Of a stretch of 64,000 nt of DNA, positions 17,645 to 26,373 are shown one piece after another. The DNA comes from Roseinatronobacter monicus (GTDB taxonomy: Bacteria; Pseudomonadota; Alphaproteobacteria; Rhodobacterales; Rhodobacteraceae): contig NZ_VFPT01000003.1 of assembly GCF_006716865.1 (NCBI RefSeq), positions 90,657 to 154,656 on the forward strand, given 5' to 3'. Position numbers and translations under genes: made by a program. Position 1 is the first letter of the stretch. Each line of letters starts with the position of its first letter. The notes under the pieces were generated by a model. It had not been told where the DNA came from. It saw only the letters and a program-made list of their open reading frames with translations, and did not search any database.

Positions 17645-18809
17645 CAGGCCCTCCACGCGCGCAGCAGCTCTCGCGCATCTTGTCCTCATTGCGGGCTTGG
17701 GCGCAGGGGCGGGTCAACCCGCGCATGCGCAAGGTGTGCCGATCTTTGATGCCGCCCAGGCCATGGAACAGGCCCGCCAGTTTGCCGAGCGGCTGCAAGA
17801 TGAGGCGCTGCAGATCGGCAAGGGCGACCAGCGCGCCAGCATCGAGGAGATCAAGCGCCAGCAACTGGCGCAGCTCGATGCGATTATCGAGAGCTCCACG
17901 ATCTCGGCGCAAAGCATGGGCACCACGATCCAGAGCCTTGAGGCCGGGCAGGGGGCAGAGAGTGCCGCGACCAGCGTCTTTCCCGACACTGAGACCAGCC
18001 TGCCCGCCCGGCAGCTCTTTGGCGATGCGCGCCAGAATGTTGAGGAAATCATCATTCAAGGCGCGCGTGACACCTATCACCACCCTGGAGTGGCCCGCGC
18101 AGGGCTCTCACCCGTGCAATGGCGCGCGCTCTTGCAAGCGCTGATCTGGCAGGAAAGCCGCTTCAACCCGGCCGCGCAAAGCCCTGTCGGGGCCTACGGG
18201 CTCACCCAGATCATGCCCGGTACGGCCAGTGATCTGGGCATCAACCCGGCCTACCGCACGGATCCGCTCTTGCAGGTGCAAGGCGGCGGGCGCTATCTCG
18301 CGCGCCGCCTCGATCAGCTCGGGGGCGACATCATCCTGGCGCTGGCCGCCTATAACGCGGGGCTGGGCCGCGTGCAGCAATATGGCGGTGTGCCGCCCTT
18401 TGCCGAGACGCAGAATTACGTCCAGGTGATCCCGCGCAAATACAACGAATACTTGCGCCTCATCGGCGGCGAAGACGCGCTTGGCACGATCTCGGCCGCG
18501 CATATGGCCAATGCCGAACTGGGCCTGCGCGGCATGGCCGCCATCGGCTACGCGGAACTCGGTCACGCCAATATTCGGCATGCGGCCGAACGGCTGGCCG
18601 CGATCGTTACACAAGTGGGGCAGGGGGAGGATTGGGCCGAGGCCCAGGCGCTCAACACCTATGCCCGCGCCGAGATCGGGCGGCTTCTGGTTCTTTCCAT
18701 GCGCATGCAGGCCGCGCGCGCCCAGCCTTTGAGCGCGCAGCAGCTGATGGTCATCGCCCAGATGGCCGATGAGAAACGTTTTTCCGATTTGACCCTTGAG
18801 GAGTTCTGA
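17637..18809 (+). CDS. VirB5-like/lytic transglycosylase fusion protein
   Basis: From ATG 17637 the 390-residue protein begins with a signal peptide (AAALAHLVLIAGLGAGAGQP, cleavage after AHA). A helical stretch follows (VPIFDAAQAMEQARQFAERL) that mirrors the start of the next, VirB5-like protein (VPTFDAQSLTNQIRQLQ). At about 155-270 an SLT domain has LIWQESRFNPAAQSPVGAYG, LTQIMPGTASDLGIN and LALAAYNAGLGRVQQYGGVP, with the catalytic Glu present. The C-terminus is helical and ends DLTLEEF, like the DLTMPP end of VirB5. It probably couples peptidoglycan cutting to the pilus tip or channel. It is the second transglycosylase in the operon. Confidence 0.8.
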   Translation: MRDRPSTRAAALAHLVLIAGLGAGAGQPAHAQGVPIFDAAQAMEQARQFAERLQDEALQIGKGDQRASIEEIKRQQLAQLDAIIESSTISAQSMGTTIQSLEAGQGAESAATSVFPDTETSLPARQLFGDARQNVEEIIIQGARDTYHHPGVARAGLSPVQWRALLQALIWQESRFNPAAQSPVGAYGLTQIMPGTASDLGINPAYRTDPLLQVQGGGRYLARRLDQLGGDIILALAAYNAGLGRVQQYGGVPPFAETQNYVQVIPRKYNEYLRLIGGEDALGTISAAHMANAELGLRGMAAIGYAELGHANIRHAAERLAAIVTQVGQGEDWAEAQALNTYARAEIGRLLVLSMRMQAARAQPLSAQQLMVIAQMADEKRFSDLTLEEF

Positions 18810-18810
18810 G

Positions 18811-19677
18811 ATGCGCCCTGCGTATATGTCATCCCTGATCGCAGCCCGTCCGAGAACGGCCATGACCGCACGCGCGCGAACCAGCCGTTTTGCTGTGGCA
18901 GCGGTGCTGGGTCTTGCCCTTGCACCCCTCACAGCCCTCGCGCCCACAGCTGTTCTCGCCCAAGGCGTGCCGACATTCGATGCCCAAAGCCTGACCAACC
19001 AGATCCGCCAGCTTCAGCATATGCTCAATGATCTCGGCATTCAGACTGACCAGCTCGACGCGCTTTTGGAACAGGTCAACCTGCTCGGGGACCAGTTGTC
19101 CCAGTTGCAGGACATCTACGGCATTCTGACCAGCCAGAACCCGATGTCGCTCCTGATGGGCGGCGATCTCGATTGCCTGTTGCAGCAGGATTTCGCGAGC
19201 CTCACCGGCGTGGTCAGCAGCCTCTCGCAAGGCGATTTCATTGGGGCGCTCTCGGCGGGCTGTGGAGATATGGCCGCTTCCGTCGAACAGGTACTGACCA
19301 GCACAGGCCTCTCACCTGCCATTGTCCAGCAACTCTCGCAATCCGACGTCACGGGCGCGCGCAGATTGGGCCAGCAGGCCTCAGCCGCGGCGATGTCGAG
19401 TGCAGCGGCGCAAAGCGCGCATGAGCGCTCGAACACGAGCGTCCGGCGCATCGAGATCATGGTGGGCGAGATCGGCAATACCCAAGGGATCAAGGAATCC
19501 GTCGATCACAACACGCTGGTCACAGCAGAGATTGGCATCATCCTGTTGCAGATGCTCGAGCTGCAGGCCGCCCAGACCATGGCCGATGGCGTGGCGGGGG
19601 TTGCAACCGCCGCCCAGCAGGCCGAAGAACAGGCGTTTTCCGATCTGACCATGCCGCCCTTGCAGGTGCAGCCATGA
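18811..19677 (+). CDS. virB5: VirB5-like minor pilin/channel protein
   Basis: ATG 18811 follows the previous stop by one base. The 288-residue product has a signal peptide ending TAVLAQG, then repeated amphipathic helices (TNQIRQLQHMLNDLGIQTDQ, LDALLEQVNLLGDQLSQLQD), a Cys pair region, and a C-terminal helix rich in Ala/Gln. This matches VirB5/TrbJ-type proteins that sit at the pilus tip and help adhesion. The N-terminal motif after cleavage, VPTFDAQ, is shared with the upstream fusion protein, suggesting a duplication followed by domain gain. The end overlaps virB8 by 4 bases. Confidence 0.75.
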   Translation: MRPAYMSSLIAARPRTAMTARARTSRFAVAAVLGLALAPLTALAPTAVLAQGVPTFDAQSLTNQIRQLQHMLNDLGIQTDQLDALLEQVNLLGDQLSQLQDIYGILTSQNPMSLLMGGDLDCLLQQDFASLTGVVSSLSQGDFIGALSAGCGDMAASVEQVLTSTGLSPAIVQQLSQSDVTGARRLGQQASAAAMSSAAAQSAHERSNTSVRRIEIMVGEIGNTQGIKESVDHNTLVTAEIGIILLQMLELQAAQTMADGVAGVATAAQQAEEQAFSDLTMPPLQVQP

Positions 19678-20351
19678 GGGGGTTTGCGCGCCGCGCGCCA
19701 GCACTCCCCGATATCGGCGAGACTGTCACCGAAGAGCTGGTGTTCGGGGCGCTGCGCCGCGAACGGCTCTGGCAGGTCATCGCACTCAGCGCCACAGGCT
19801 TTGGTGCCGTGATGGGTCTTGGCATGATGCTGGTCGCCATCAAGCACGAGATGCCCGCGCCGCAACTGGTGCCCTTTGACACGGCAACCGGCGCCGCCGT
19901 GCCCTGGGCGGAGGTGCGCGCGATATCGCTGCATGAAGAGCGCGCGGTCACTGATTCCATGATCTTTTCTTACGTGCGCGACCGCGAGACTTTTAATCAG
20001 CTCGACAATGATCTGCGCGTGCGTTCGGTGATGAGCCGCTCCAGCGGTGATGCGGCGGCCAGCATGCGCAGCCTCTGGAGCAGTGCAAACCCGAATTTTC
20101 CGCCAACGCGCTATGGGTCTGCCCGCATGGATGTCGAGATCATCTCGATTGCCCCCCTCTCGGGCAACCGCGCACAGATCCGGCTCCGCAAACGCCTGCG
20201 CTCCAAGGAAGGCGATCAGATCGGGAATTTCACCGTCACGCTGGCCTATGAGTTCGAGCCCGCGGAAGTCCGCGAGATCGCCGATGTCTGGGCCAATCCC
20301 TTCGGCTTCAAGGTCCGCGAATACGCTATCACCTCCGACCGGTTCGAATGA
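19674..20351 (+). CDS. virB8: VirB8 inner-membrane assembly factor
   Basis: The 225-residue protein has a short cytoplasmic N-terminus, one membrane segment (VIALSATGFGAVMGLGMMLV) and a periplasmic NTF2-like domain with the VirB8 signatures DSMIFSYVRDRETFNQLDND and ANPFGFKVREYAI. VirB8 nucleates the secretion complex and contacts VirB9 and VirB10. The start overlaps virB5 by 4 bases, and virB9 follows 10 bases after the stop. Confidence 0.9.
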   Translation: MRGFARRAPALPDIGETVTEELVFGALRRERLWQVIALSATGFGAVMGLGMMLVAIKHEMPAPQLVPFDTATGAAVPWAEVRAISLHEERAVTDSMIFSYVRDRETFNQLDNDLRVRSVMSRSSGDAAASMRSLWSSANPNFPPTRYGSARMDVEIISIAPLSGNRAQIRLRKRLRSKEGDQIGNFTVTLAYEFEPAEVREIADVWANPFGFKVREYAITSDRFE

Positions 20352-20361
20352 GGATTTTGAT

Positions 20362-21099
20362 ATGAGATTTGCACCCCGGACACTGAGCGCCCCGACGCGC
20401 GCGCCAATAAAACTCGCGGCCGGCACAGCCATTGGCCTTCTGCTCCTCATGGGCCCGCTGGCCGCCGAGATCACCCCGCGCGCGGGCCCGCATGATGCCC
20501 GCGTGCGCGATGCCATCTATGTCGATGGGCAGGTCTATAACCTCGTCCTGATGCTCGAGCGCGTCACCACAGTGGAGCTGCCGCGCGGCGAAGAGATCGT
20601 CTCGGTCGTGGCCGGTGACACGCAAAGCTTCGATTTCGACGCGGTCCCCGGGGGGAGGGCCTTTGTCATCAAGCCCAAACGCTCAGGCGCACGCACCAAT
20701 ATCACTGTCTTCACCAACCGGCGGACCTATTATTTCGTGGCCTCGGCCTCCCGGAACACGGCCTTTTATTCGGTGCGTTTCACAGTGCCTGCGGATCAGA
20801 CCCGCGAACGCGGCGCGCGCGTGCCCGAGCACCGCGTGATCAACACCCGCTATGGCGGCAATGCCATGACCGCGATCACGCCCGAAGAGGTCTGGGATGA
20901 CGGGACCTTCACCTATTTCCGCTTTGCGACCGCACGCGAGCTGCCCACGATCTTCGTGATCTCCGACGGGATGGAGCGGATCGCCAATGGCCAGGTCCAG
21001 CGCGATGGCACGGTCCGCGTGAGCGGCACCAGCCCTTATTGGGTCTTGCGGCTGGGCCAGATCGAGACCGCCATCGCCAATCTGGGAGCGCGGCAATGA
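20362..21099 (+). CDS. virB9: VirB9 outer-membrane core protein (TrbG/CagX family)
   Basis: ATG 20362 gives 245 residues with a signal peptide (AAGTAIGLLLLMGPLAAE). The N-terminal domain carries RVRDAIYVDGQVYNLVLMLE and a GEEIVSVVAGD block; the C-terminal VirB10-binding domain has HRVINTRYGGNAMTAITPEE and DDGTFTYFRFATARELPTIF, a hallmark of VirB9. It forms the outer-membrane ring with VirB7 and VirB10. Overlaps virB10 by 4 bases. Confidence 0.92.
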   Translation: MRFAPRTLSAPTRAPIKLAAGTAIGLLLLMGPLAAEITPRAGPHDARVRDAIYVDGQVYNLVLMLERVTTVELPRGEEIVSVVAGDTQSFDFDAVPGGRAFVIKPKRSGARTNITVFTNRRTYYFVASASRNTAFYSVRFTVPADQTRERGARVPEHRVINTRYGGNAMTAITPEEVWDDGTFTYFRFATARELPTIFVISDGMERIANGQVQRDGTVRVSGTSPYWVLRLGQIETAIANLGARQ

Positions 21100-22460
21100 G
21101 CGACCCTTCTGACCTTTCCACCCGCCTGAAGGCACTCGAGGATGATTTTGTAGCCCCCAAAGCGGCAAGGACCAATTCGCCCTTGCTGATATTCGGCATT
21201 CTGGGCGCAGCGGCCATTGTCGGCGCGGGCGTCTATTTTGCCCTGAGTGGTCCCGAGACCACCCCGCGCATGGCCACGCAAAGCGCGCGGGATTTCCAGA
21301 TCGGTGGCTCGGCTTTTGGCGATATGGATATGGTGCGGCGTGACCCGCCGCCTGTTGCGCCACCGCCCACTGCAACGGCACCAGAACCCGCGCCAGAACG
21401 TCCAAGCGAAATGACAGCCCTTCTGGAGCAACTCTCTGCAATGCAGGCGGAATTGGCAGCCCTGCGGGACACACCCGCGCCAGCAGATGACGGGCGCGCC
21501 AGTGAGCTGTCCGATCTGCAGCGCCAGATCCGCGACATGCAGGCCGCTGCAGATCAGGCCGGGCGTGAGGCGCAAGAAGCCGCGCGCCGGCTTGATCGGG
21601 AGCTTTCCGAGCGCAACCGCGAAATCACCCGGCTGGAAAGCGAGTTGCAGATGGCGCGGCTCTCGCAACCGCCCGCCCAGATCGCAGGCGATACCCGCGA
21701 TCTGGAGCGCGAAGAGTTGGAGCGTCGCCGCGCGGCCGCCGAGGAGGCCCGCCTTGCGCGCCTCAACTCGCCGATGCTGGCCATTGGCGGGCGCGAGGGC
21801 GGTAGTGGCGGGGCGGAGAGCGCGCAGGACGCAAGCCGTCTTGATGACAACGAAGAGTTTGTGCGCAATGTCGGTCGACCCGCACCTGTCGAGCGCGCCA
21901 ACGTGATCGTGAATCCCGCCAACACTGTCACGCAAGGCAGCGTGATCCAGGCCTCGCTGGAGACTGCGATCGATTCCAGCCTGCCCGGACCCATTCGCGC
22001 GGTCGTCACGCAGGATGTGCATTCCTATGATGGCACGCGCATTCTGATCCCGCGCGGCAGCCGTCTTACGGGTCGCTATTCCGCCAATGTCAGCATCGGG
22101 CAATACCGCGCCATGATCGCCTGGGAGCGCATCATCCTGCCGGACAATCAAACTGTGACGATCTCGGCCTATGGCGGCGATGCGATTGGTCGCTCTGGTG
22201 TGTCGGGCCGCGTCAACCGGCGCTTTGGCGAGCGCTTTGGCGCCGCTGCGCTGATCTCGCTGCTGTCTTCCGGCCCGGCGCTCGCCGCGCGCGAGATCGA
22301 GAGTGACATGGCGCGCGATGGGGCCACGCGCGTCTCGGGCGATCTGCGCGATGCGACCGGCTCTGTGGTCAGCGAGTATCTCAGCCTGCCGCCCATCATC
22401 ACCATCAACCAGGGCGCACGCGTCACAGTGATGGTCGACCGCGATCTGGAGATTTTCTGA
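21096..22460 (+). CDS. virB10: VirB10 channel protein (TrbI family)
   Basis: ATG 21096 gives 454 residues: a cytoplasmic N-terminus, one membrane helix (LLIFGILGAAAIVGAGVYFA), a Pro-rich linker (VAPPPTATAPEPAPERPSE), a coiled coil (about 100-220, with ARRLDRELSERNREITRLES) and the C-terminal beta-barrel domain with RAVVTQDVHSYDGTRILIPR and GSRLTGRYSANVSIGQYRAM. VirB10 spans both membranes and senses ATP use by VirB11/VirD4. Translation is coupled on both sides: ATG overlaps virB9, and the stop shares a base with the virB11 start. Confidence 0.93.
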   Translation: MSDPSDLSTRLKALEDDFVAPKAARTNSPLLIFGILGAAAIVGAGVYFALSGPETTPRMATQSARDFQIGGSAFGDMDMVRRDPPPVAPPPTATAPEPAPERPSEMTALLEQLSAMQAELAALRDTPAPADDGRASELSDLQRQIRDMQAAADQAGREAQEAARRLDRELSERNREITRLESELQMARLSQPPAQIAGDTRDLEREELERRRAAAEEARLARLNSPMLAIGGREGGSGGAESAQDASRLDDNEEFVRNVGRPAPVERANVIVNPANTVTQGSVIQASLETAIDSSLPGPIRAVVTQDVHSYDGTRILIPRGSRLTGRYSANVSIGQYRAMIAWERIILPDNQTVTISAYGGDAIGRSGVSGRVNRRFGERFGAAALISLLSSGPALAAREIESDMARDGATRVSGDLRDATGSVVSEYLSLPPIITINQGARVTVMVDRDLEIF

Positions 22461-23485
22461 TGGATGGGCTGATGGACGCCCATGCGGGCTACGGGCATAA
22501 CAGCTATTTCGCGCAGGAAATGGAGCGGCTGGGGCCCATCGTGAAGGACCGAGGGCTAGTCGAGCTCTGCGTCAACCCCGATGGCCGTGTCTGGGTCGAG
22601 TTGCAAGGCGACAGCGCCATGCGCCTGAGCGCGCAAACCCTGTCGCAGACCGAGATGGGGGATCTGGCGAGCAACATCGCCTCGACTGGCAACAGCACGC
22701 TGGGGCGCAGCCGACCTGTGATCTCGGGCTCGGTTCTCTATGAGGGCCGCGCCGTGCGCTATCAGGTCGTGGCCCCGCCTGTCGTCGATCACGGCCATTC
22801 CATCTCGATGCGGTTTTTCTCGACCATTCCGCTTGAGGCGATTGCGCTGAAGTTTCTGCATGGCAAGGAAATCTCGCTGGGCGACCGGCGCGCAGCGCTT
22901 GGGCGGGAGCTGAAAGGGTTGGTTGCGAGTGGCGATCTCGATGCGGCCGCGCGCTTTTGCATTGCCCATAAGCTGAACCTCATCGTCGCGGGCGGCACCT
23001 CGACTGGCAAAACCGTGCTCGCGCGCAAGCTGATCTCCTTCGTGCCGGAACATGAGCGCATTATCACCATCGAAGAAGCGGCCGAGCTGATCCCCACCCA
23101 GCCCAACACGGTCACGCTCCTGTCGGACCGGGACAATCCCCTGCGCTCGACTGATGCGCTGCTCACATCCGCGCTGCGCATGCGCCCCGACCGGCTGATC
23201 GTGGGCGAGGTGCGCGGGGCCGAGGCCATGACGTTTCTGGAAGCCATCAACACAGGCCATGGCGGCTCGATCACCACGCTACATGCCGAGACCCCGCAGC
23301 TTGCAATCTCGCGCCTCGCCATCGCAGCGCTCAAATCCAACCTGCCGCTGACCTATGACAATATGTGCGCCTATATCGCCAATTCGATCGATGTGATCGT
23401 GCAGGCCGGGCGGTCCAGCGGCGCGCGCGGCATCACCCAGTTCTATTTCCCCGCCCTTCCCGATGAACAGGACCCCCGGATATGA
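22460..23485 (+). CDS. virB11: VirB11 hexameric secretion ATPase
   Basis: The 341-residue protein is a canonical VirB11/PulE ATPase: Walker A GGTSTGKT (about 178-185), the Asp box RIITIEEAAELI, Walker B-like LIVGEVRGAEAMTFLEAINT and the His box GHGGSITTLHAET. It drives substrate translocation with VirB4 and VirD4. The ATG shares its first base with the virB10 stop, and the end overlaps the next gene by 4 bases. Confidence 0.95.
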   Translation: MDGLMDAHAGYGHNSYFAQEMERLGPIVKDRGLVELCVNPDGRVWVELQGDSAMRLSAQTLSQTEMGDLASNIASTGNSTLGRSRPVISGSVLYEGRAVRYQVVAPPVVDHGHSISMRFFSTIPLEAIALKFLHGKEISLGDRRAALGRELKGLVASGDLDAAARFCIAHKLNLIVAGGTSTGKTVLARKLISFVPEHERIITIEEAAELIPTQPNTVTLLSDRDNPLRSTDALLTSALRMRPDRLIVGEVRGAEAMTFLEAINTGHGGSITTLHAETPQLAISRLAIAALKSNLPLTYDNMCAYIANSIDVIVQAGRSSGARGITQFYFPALPDEQDPRI

Positions 23486-23958
23486 AACATGCCATCCTTG
23501 GCCTTGCGCTCTTTCTCGCCATGCCTGTGCTCGCGCAGACCGTGCCAGATCTGAATGATCTTGACCCGAACACCCTGCCGCCTGCGCCCGCGCAGGGCAA
23601 CGGCCTCGATCTGACCGTCCCAGAGCTCTACACCGCGTCAGAGCCCGACCGCGAGATCAATGGCTGCATCGTCCCCGGACGCCCCGATTGGCTGATCGAG
23701 ATGAACCCCGCGACGACGAATGAGCGGGCGATGGTACATGCGATCTACAATCTGCGGTGGTCCAAAGCGGTCGTCGAGAATGAGGATTGCGCCTGCGCCC
23801 TGCGTCATCCCGATTGGGCAGAGGTCATTGCAGAGTTCAATGAGAGCTACGCCGGGATGGACAAGCAGCAAATGTTTGATGCGCAGATGTCATATCGTTC
23901 CATGCATCATCAGCGCGTTGCGCGTGCTCGTGCCATTTGCCGTGAACAAAGCCGCTGA
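23482..23958 (+). CDS. Exported virB-operon protein of unknown function
   Basis: The 158-residue product has a signal peptide (MKHAILGLALFLAMPVLAQT) and a small Cys-containing periplasmic domain (REINGCIVPGRPDWLIEMNP, NEDCACALRHPDWAEVIAEF, ending RARAICREQSR). The four Cys fit two disulfides. It is embedded between virB11 and virB6 with a 4-base overlap and a 2-base gap, so it very likely serves the secretion machine, but I recognise no family. Confidence 0.75.
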   Translation: MKHAILGLALFLAMPVLAQTVPDLNDLDPNTLPPAPAQGNGLDLTVPELYTASEPDREINGCIVPGRPDWLIEMNPATTNERAMVHAIYNLRWSKAVVENEDCACALRHPDWAEVIAEFNESYAGMDKQQMFDAQMSYRSMHHQRVARARAICREQSR

Positions 23959-23960
23959 AC

Positions 23961-24968
23961 ATGGGCATTGTCTCCTGGATTGTCGGATCGGTCGAAGGCT
24001 ATCTCGCCACTGCAGGCGAGACCGCCTTCGGGGCCTTGCTCGGCTCTGTCGGCACGATCGGCATGGCGATGGCAACCCTGGCCGTGGTCTTCGTCGCGCT
24101 CAATGCGATGCTGCAGGTCAAATCCATCGATCTGCGCACGGCCGTCATGCTGGGGGTCAAACTCGCCCTAGTGGGCATATTCGCGCGCAACTGGGCCGAG
24201 TTTAACTCTGTGACCAATGCCATTGTTGGCGGTTCGGAACACTTGGCCGGCGTGATCGTCGGCGCGGCGGGTGGTGTTGGCGATGGGTCTGCTGGTCATT
24301 TCGCGCAGCAGTTTGATGCAATCATTTCTGACTTGATCGACACGGCAAACAATATTGGCAGCGCGATGAACTGGGTCGGCGGGGCGTTTTTTACGACAAT
24401 CGCCTTCATCATCCTTGCCGCCATGGGCGCTGCCGCCGGCCTGATGATCGTCTTCGCCAAGCTGATGATCACCTTCTATGTCAGCATCGCACCAATCATG
24501 ATCACCATGTCGCTCCTGAACGCCACGAAAGACTATTTCCAGAACTGGCTCACCGGGATCATCAGCTATGCCTTCTACCCCATCGTGATCGCTGCCGTCT
24601 TCTCGGTCATCATCTCGATGAGCGACCAGATGGCCACCAATGTGAATTCCGGCGATCTCGCGACCCTCGGTCAGGCCATCCCCTTCTTTGCCATGATCAT
24701 CATGGCATTTTTCGCGATATTCCTGATCCCCGTGATCATGCGCCAGATCACCGGCAATATTCAGCTGACCTCCGCGATGAGCGGGCCCATGGCCGCCCTT
24801 GGCACCCTCTCGGCCGCCCGCATGGCTGGACTTATGGGTAGAGGTTCGCCATTTCAGCCCCCACCCCCCGGCGCGGGTGCGGCAACGCGGGGGCCGGCGG
24901 GCGGTACAGGGACCGCGTCGGCCGCGGCAAGCCGTATGGCGCGCTCGGCGCGTCTGGCAGGGAGATGA
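23961..24968 (+). CDS. virB6: VirB6/TrbL polytopic inner-membrane channel protein
   Basis: This 335-residue protein has at least five strongly hydrophobic segments (such as TIGMAMATLAVVFVALNAML, AFFTTIAFIILAAMGAAAGL, YPIVIAAVFSVIISM and AIPFFAMIIMAFFAIFLIPV) and the conserved central loop with YFQNWLTGIISYAFYPIV typical of VirB6. The tail is Pro/Gly/Ala-rich. VirB6 helps form the inner-membrane pore. Its place at the end of the operon, after virB11, differs from the Agrobacterium order. Confidence 0.88.
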   Translation: MGIVSWIVGSVEGYLATAGETAFGALLGSVGTIGMAMATLAVVFVALNAMLQVKSIDLRTAVMLGVKLALVGIFARNWAEFNSVTNAIVGGSEHLAGVIVGAAGGVGDGSAGHFAQQFDAIISDLIDTANNIGSAMNWVGGAFFTTIAFIILAAMGAAAGLMIVFAKLMITFYVSIAPIMITMSLLNATKDYFQNWLTGIISYAFYPIVIAAVFSVIISMSDQMATNVNSGDLATLGQAIPFFAMIIMAFFAIFLIPVIMRQITGNIQLTSAMSGPMAALGTLSAARMAGLMGRGSPFQPPPPGAGAATRGPAGGTGTASAAASRMARSARLAGR

Positions 24969-25471
24969 GTATGGAATTCACACCCGGCACATTTGCGATG
25001 ATCGCGTTCGCGGTTGCCCTTGTCGTGATCCTCGCGGCGTTCATCTCGCGCAAGGGCGTCTTCGCGCCCCCGTTTGAACGCCGCCCCCTCATGAACCAGA
25101 CGGAATTGCGGCTCTTCAAGATGCTGAGCGCGGAACTGCCTGCCGGCTGGAGCGTGATGTGCCAGGTCGCCTACGGGGCGTTCCTGCGCAATAAGAGCTA
25201 TAAGCGCTACATGAGCATCAACTCAAAACGCGCGGATTTCGTGCTGCTGGACGCTGATCTGAATGTGGCCCTGGTGATCGAGTATCAGGGCAAAGGCCAT
25301 TTCGGGAACAGCCGCGACAGCCGCGCACGCGCTGAGAAAAGCGATACCGTCAAGCGGCAGGCATTGCGCGAGGCAGGGATTGAACTCGTCGAACTGCCCG
25401 CAAAGTTTGATCACGACATGGTGGCGGGAATAGTGCGGGGGCTGGTTTCGCAAGACAGTTCTGGATCGTAA
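24965..25471 (+). CDS. Membrane-anchored DUF2726 protein
   Basis: The ATG overlaps the virB6 stop by 4 bases. Residues 9-28 form one membrane helix (GTFAMIAFAVALVVILAAFI), followed by a basic stop-transfer sequence. From about residue 43 the DUF2726 domain runs: LMNQTELRLFKMLSAELPAG, KRADFVLLDADLNVALVIEY and GKGHFGNSRDSRARAEKSDT, then VKRQALREAGIELVELPA. The fold is thought to be restriction-endonuclease-like, and the D...E-Y-Q-G-K pattern is compatible with a PD-(D/E)XK site. Location in the virB operon suggests a membrane-bound protein acting on DNA near the channel or in entry exclusion; both are inference. Confidence 0.75.
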   Translation: MSMEFTPGTFAMIAFAVALVVILAAFISRKGVFAPPFERRPLMNQTELRLFKMLSAELPAGWSVMCQVAYGAFLRNKSYKRYMSINSKRADFVLLDADLNVALVIEYQGKGHFGNSRDSRARAEKSDTVKRQALREAGIELVELPAKFDHDMVAGIVRGLVSQDSSGS

Positions 25472-25551
25472 TGCGAGGGCCAGCAACTGCTTGGAACCCG
25501 CAGACTGGCAATTGGCACAAACGGTTGGCCGGCCCGAATTGGCACCAAGCT

Positions 25552-25950
25552 TTACACTGTCAGAAGCCTGACATTGGGCAAGCGCGCGGCCTTGCGATCA
25601 AAGGTGACGAGCTCGCTGGCACTAGCGCGCCGGGCCGCGGCTGCGATCATCAGATCGGCAAAGCCAAAGCCATCATTGCGGTAGCGATCCACTGCCGTGG
25701 CGACATCATCGGAATCCTCGATCAGCACTTCAACTGACGACAGCACCCCATCGAGGGCCGCCGCAATGTCACCTCGCCCGTAGCCATAGGCGCGCTCCAG
25801 CACCCAAACCAGTTCCACGAGGACCTCGCGACCGATAAAGCCCAGGTGCTGATCCGTCAGGCCATCGATGAGTTCGGTGGCCAGCCGCGCCTGTTCAGGG
25901 TCATCCTGCACAAGGAACCGCACCAGCACATTCGTATCGAGTGCGATCAT
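25552..25950 (-). CDS. VapC-like PIN-domain toxin
   Basis: The 132-residue PIN protein starts IALDTNVLVRFLVQDD, with the first catalytic Asp, has the central acidic EVLVELVWVLERAYG and ends with GFADLMIAAAARRASASELV and TFDRKAARLPNVRLL, carrying the other acidic residues. Toxins of this family are ribonucleases that cleave tRNA or rRNA. It overlaps the upstream AbrB-type antitoxin gene by 4 bases, the standard vapBC arrangement. It is convergent with the end of the virB operon. Confidence 0.88.
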   Translation of the reverse strand: MIALDTNVLVRFLVQDDPEQARLATELIDGLTDQHLGFIGREVLVELVWVLERAYGYGRGDIAAALDGVLSSVEVLIEDSDDVATAVDRYRNDGFGFADLMIAAAARRASASELVTFDRKAARLPNVRLLTV

Positions 25951-26198
25951 GCGCCGGGCTTCGCACGCTCGGACGCCGCAGAGCCAATCGCCTCATCCAT
26001 CTGGTCAAGCGACACCGGCCGCTGGTCTGCCCGGGCAAGCACGCCCCGCAACTCTTTGACCGACCGGGCTTTCAGGATACGCACCTCGCCGTCGAGAATA
26101 ACATAGCGCACCCGGTCCCCGCTCGAGAGGCCGAGGGCCGCGCGGACATCGCGCGGCAATGTGGTCTGGCCTTTGACGGTGACAGTCGATTCCTGCAT
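25947..26198 (-). CDS. VapB-like AbrB/SpoVT-type antitoxin
   Basis: The 83-residue protein starts with a swapped-hairpin AbrB domain: STVTVKGQTTLPRDVRAALG then LSSGDRVRYVILDGEVRIL. The tail (VSLDQMDEAIGSAASERA) is the likely toxin-binding part. It would neutralise the downstream PIN toxin and repress its own promoter in the ~175 bases before the opposing relB-like gene. Confidence 0.88.
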   Translation of the reverse strand: MQESTVTVKGQTTLPRDVRAALGLSSGDRVRYVILDGEVRILKARSVKELRGVLARADQRPVSLDQMDEAIGSAASERAKPGA

Positions 26199-26313
26199 TT
26201 GGGCACCATTCCTTACTTACGCTGTTTTCTCCTTACCATATAAGAATTTGAATTGCGAGTGGTCGTAACAGAAGATCGCACCGTGTTTGAAAAAACTGCC
26301 CTTGAAACCTGTG

Positions 26314-26343
26314 CAGCGCTGTGCAATGTATCTCAAATGAGAT
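26314..26343. promoter_or_regulatory. Candidate operator palindromes upstream of relB-like antitoxin
   Basis: Two perfect palindromes lie close together 30-60 bases before the antitoxin ATG: CAGCGCTG (26314-26321) and ATCTCA-AA-TGAGAT (26330-26343). RelB/ParD-type antitoxins bind such repeats to autoregulate. TTGAAA at 26302 may be part of a -35 box. Function is inferred. Confidence 0.45.
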
Positions 26344-26373
26344 GCGCAGCCAAGGATGCTCAGGAGAACCCTC

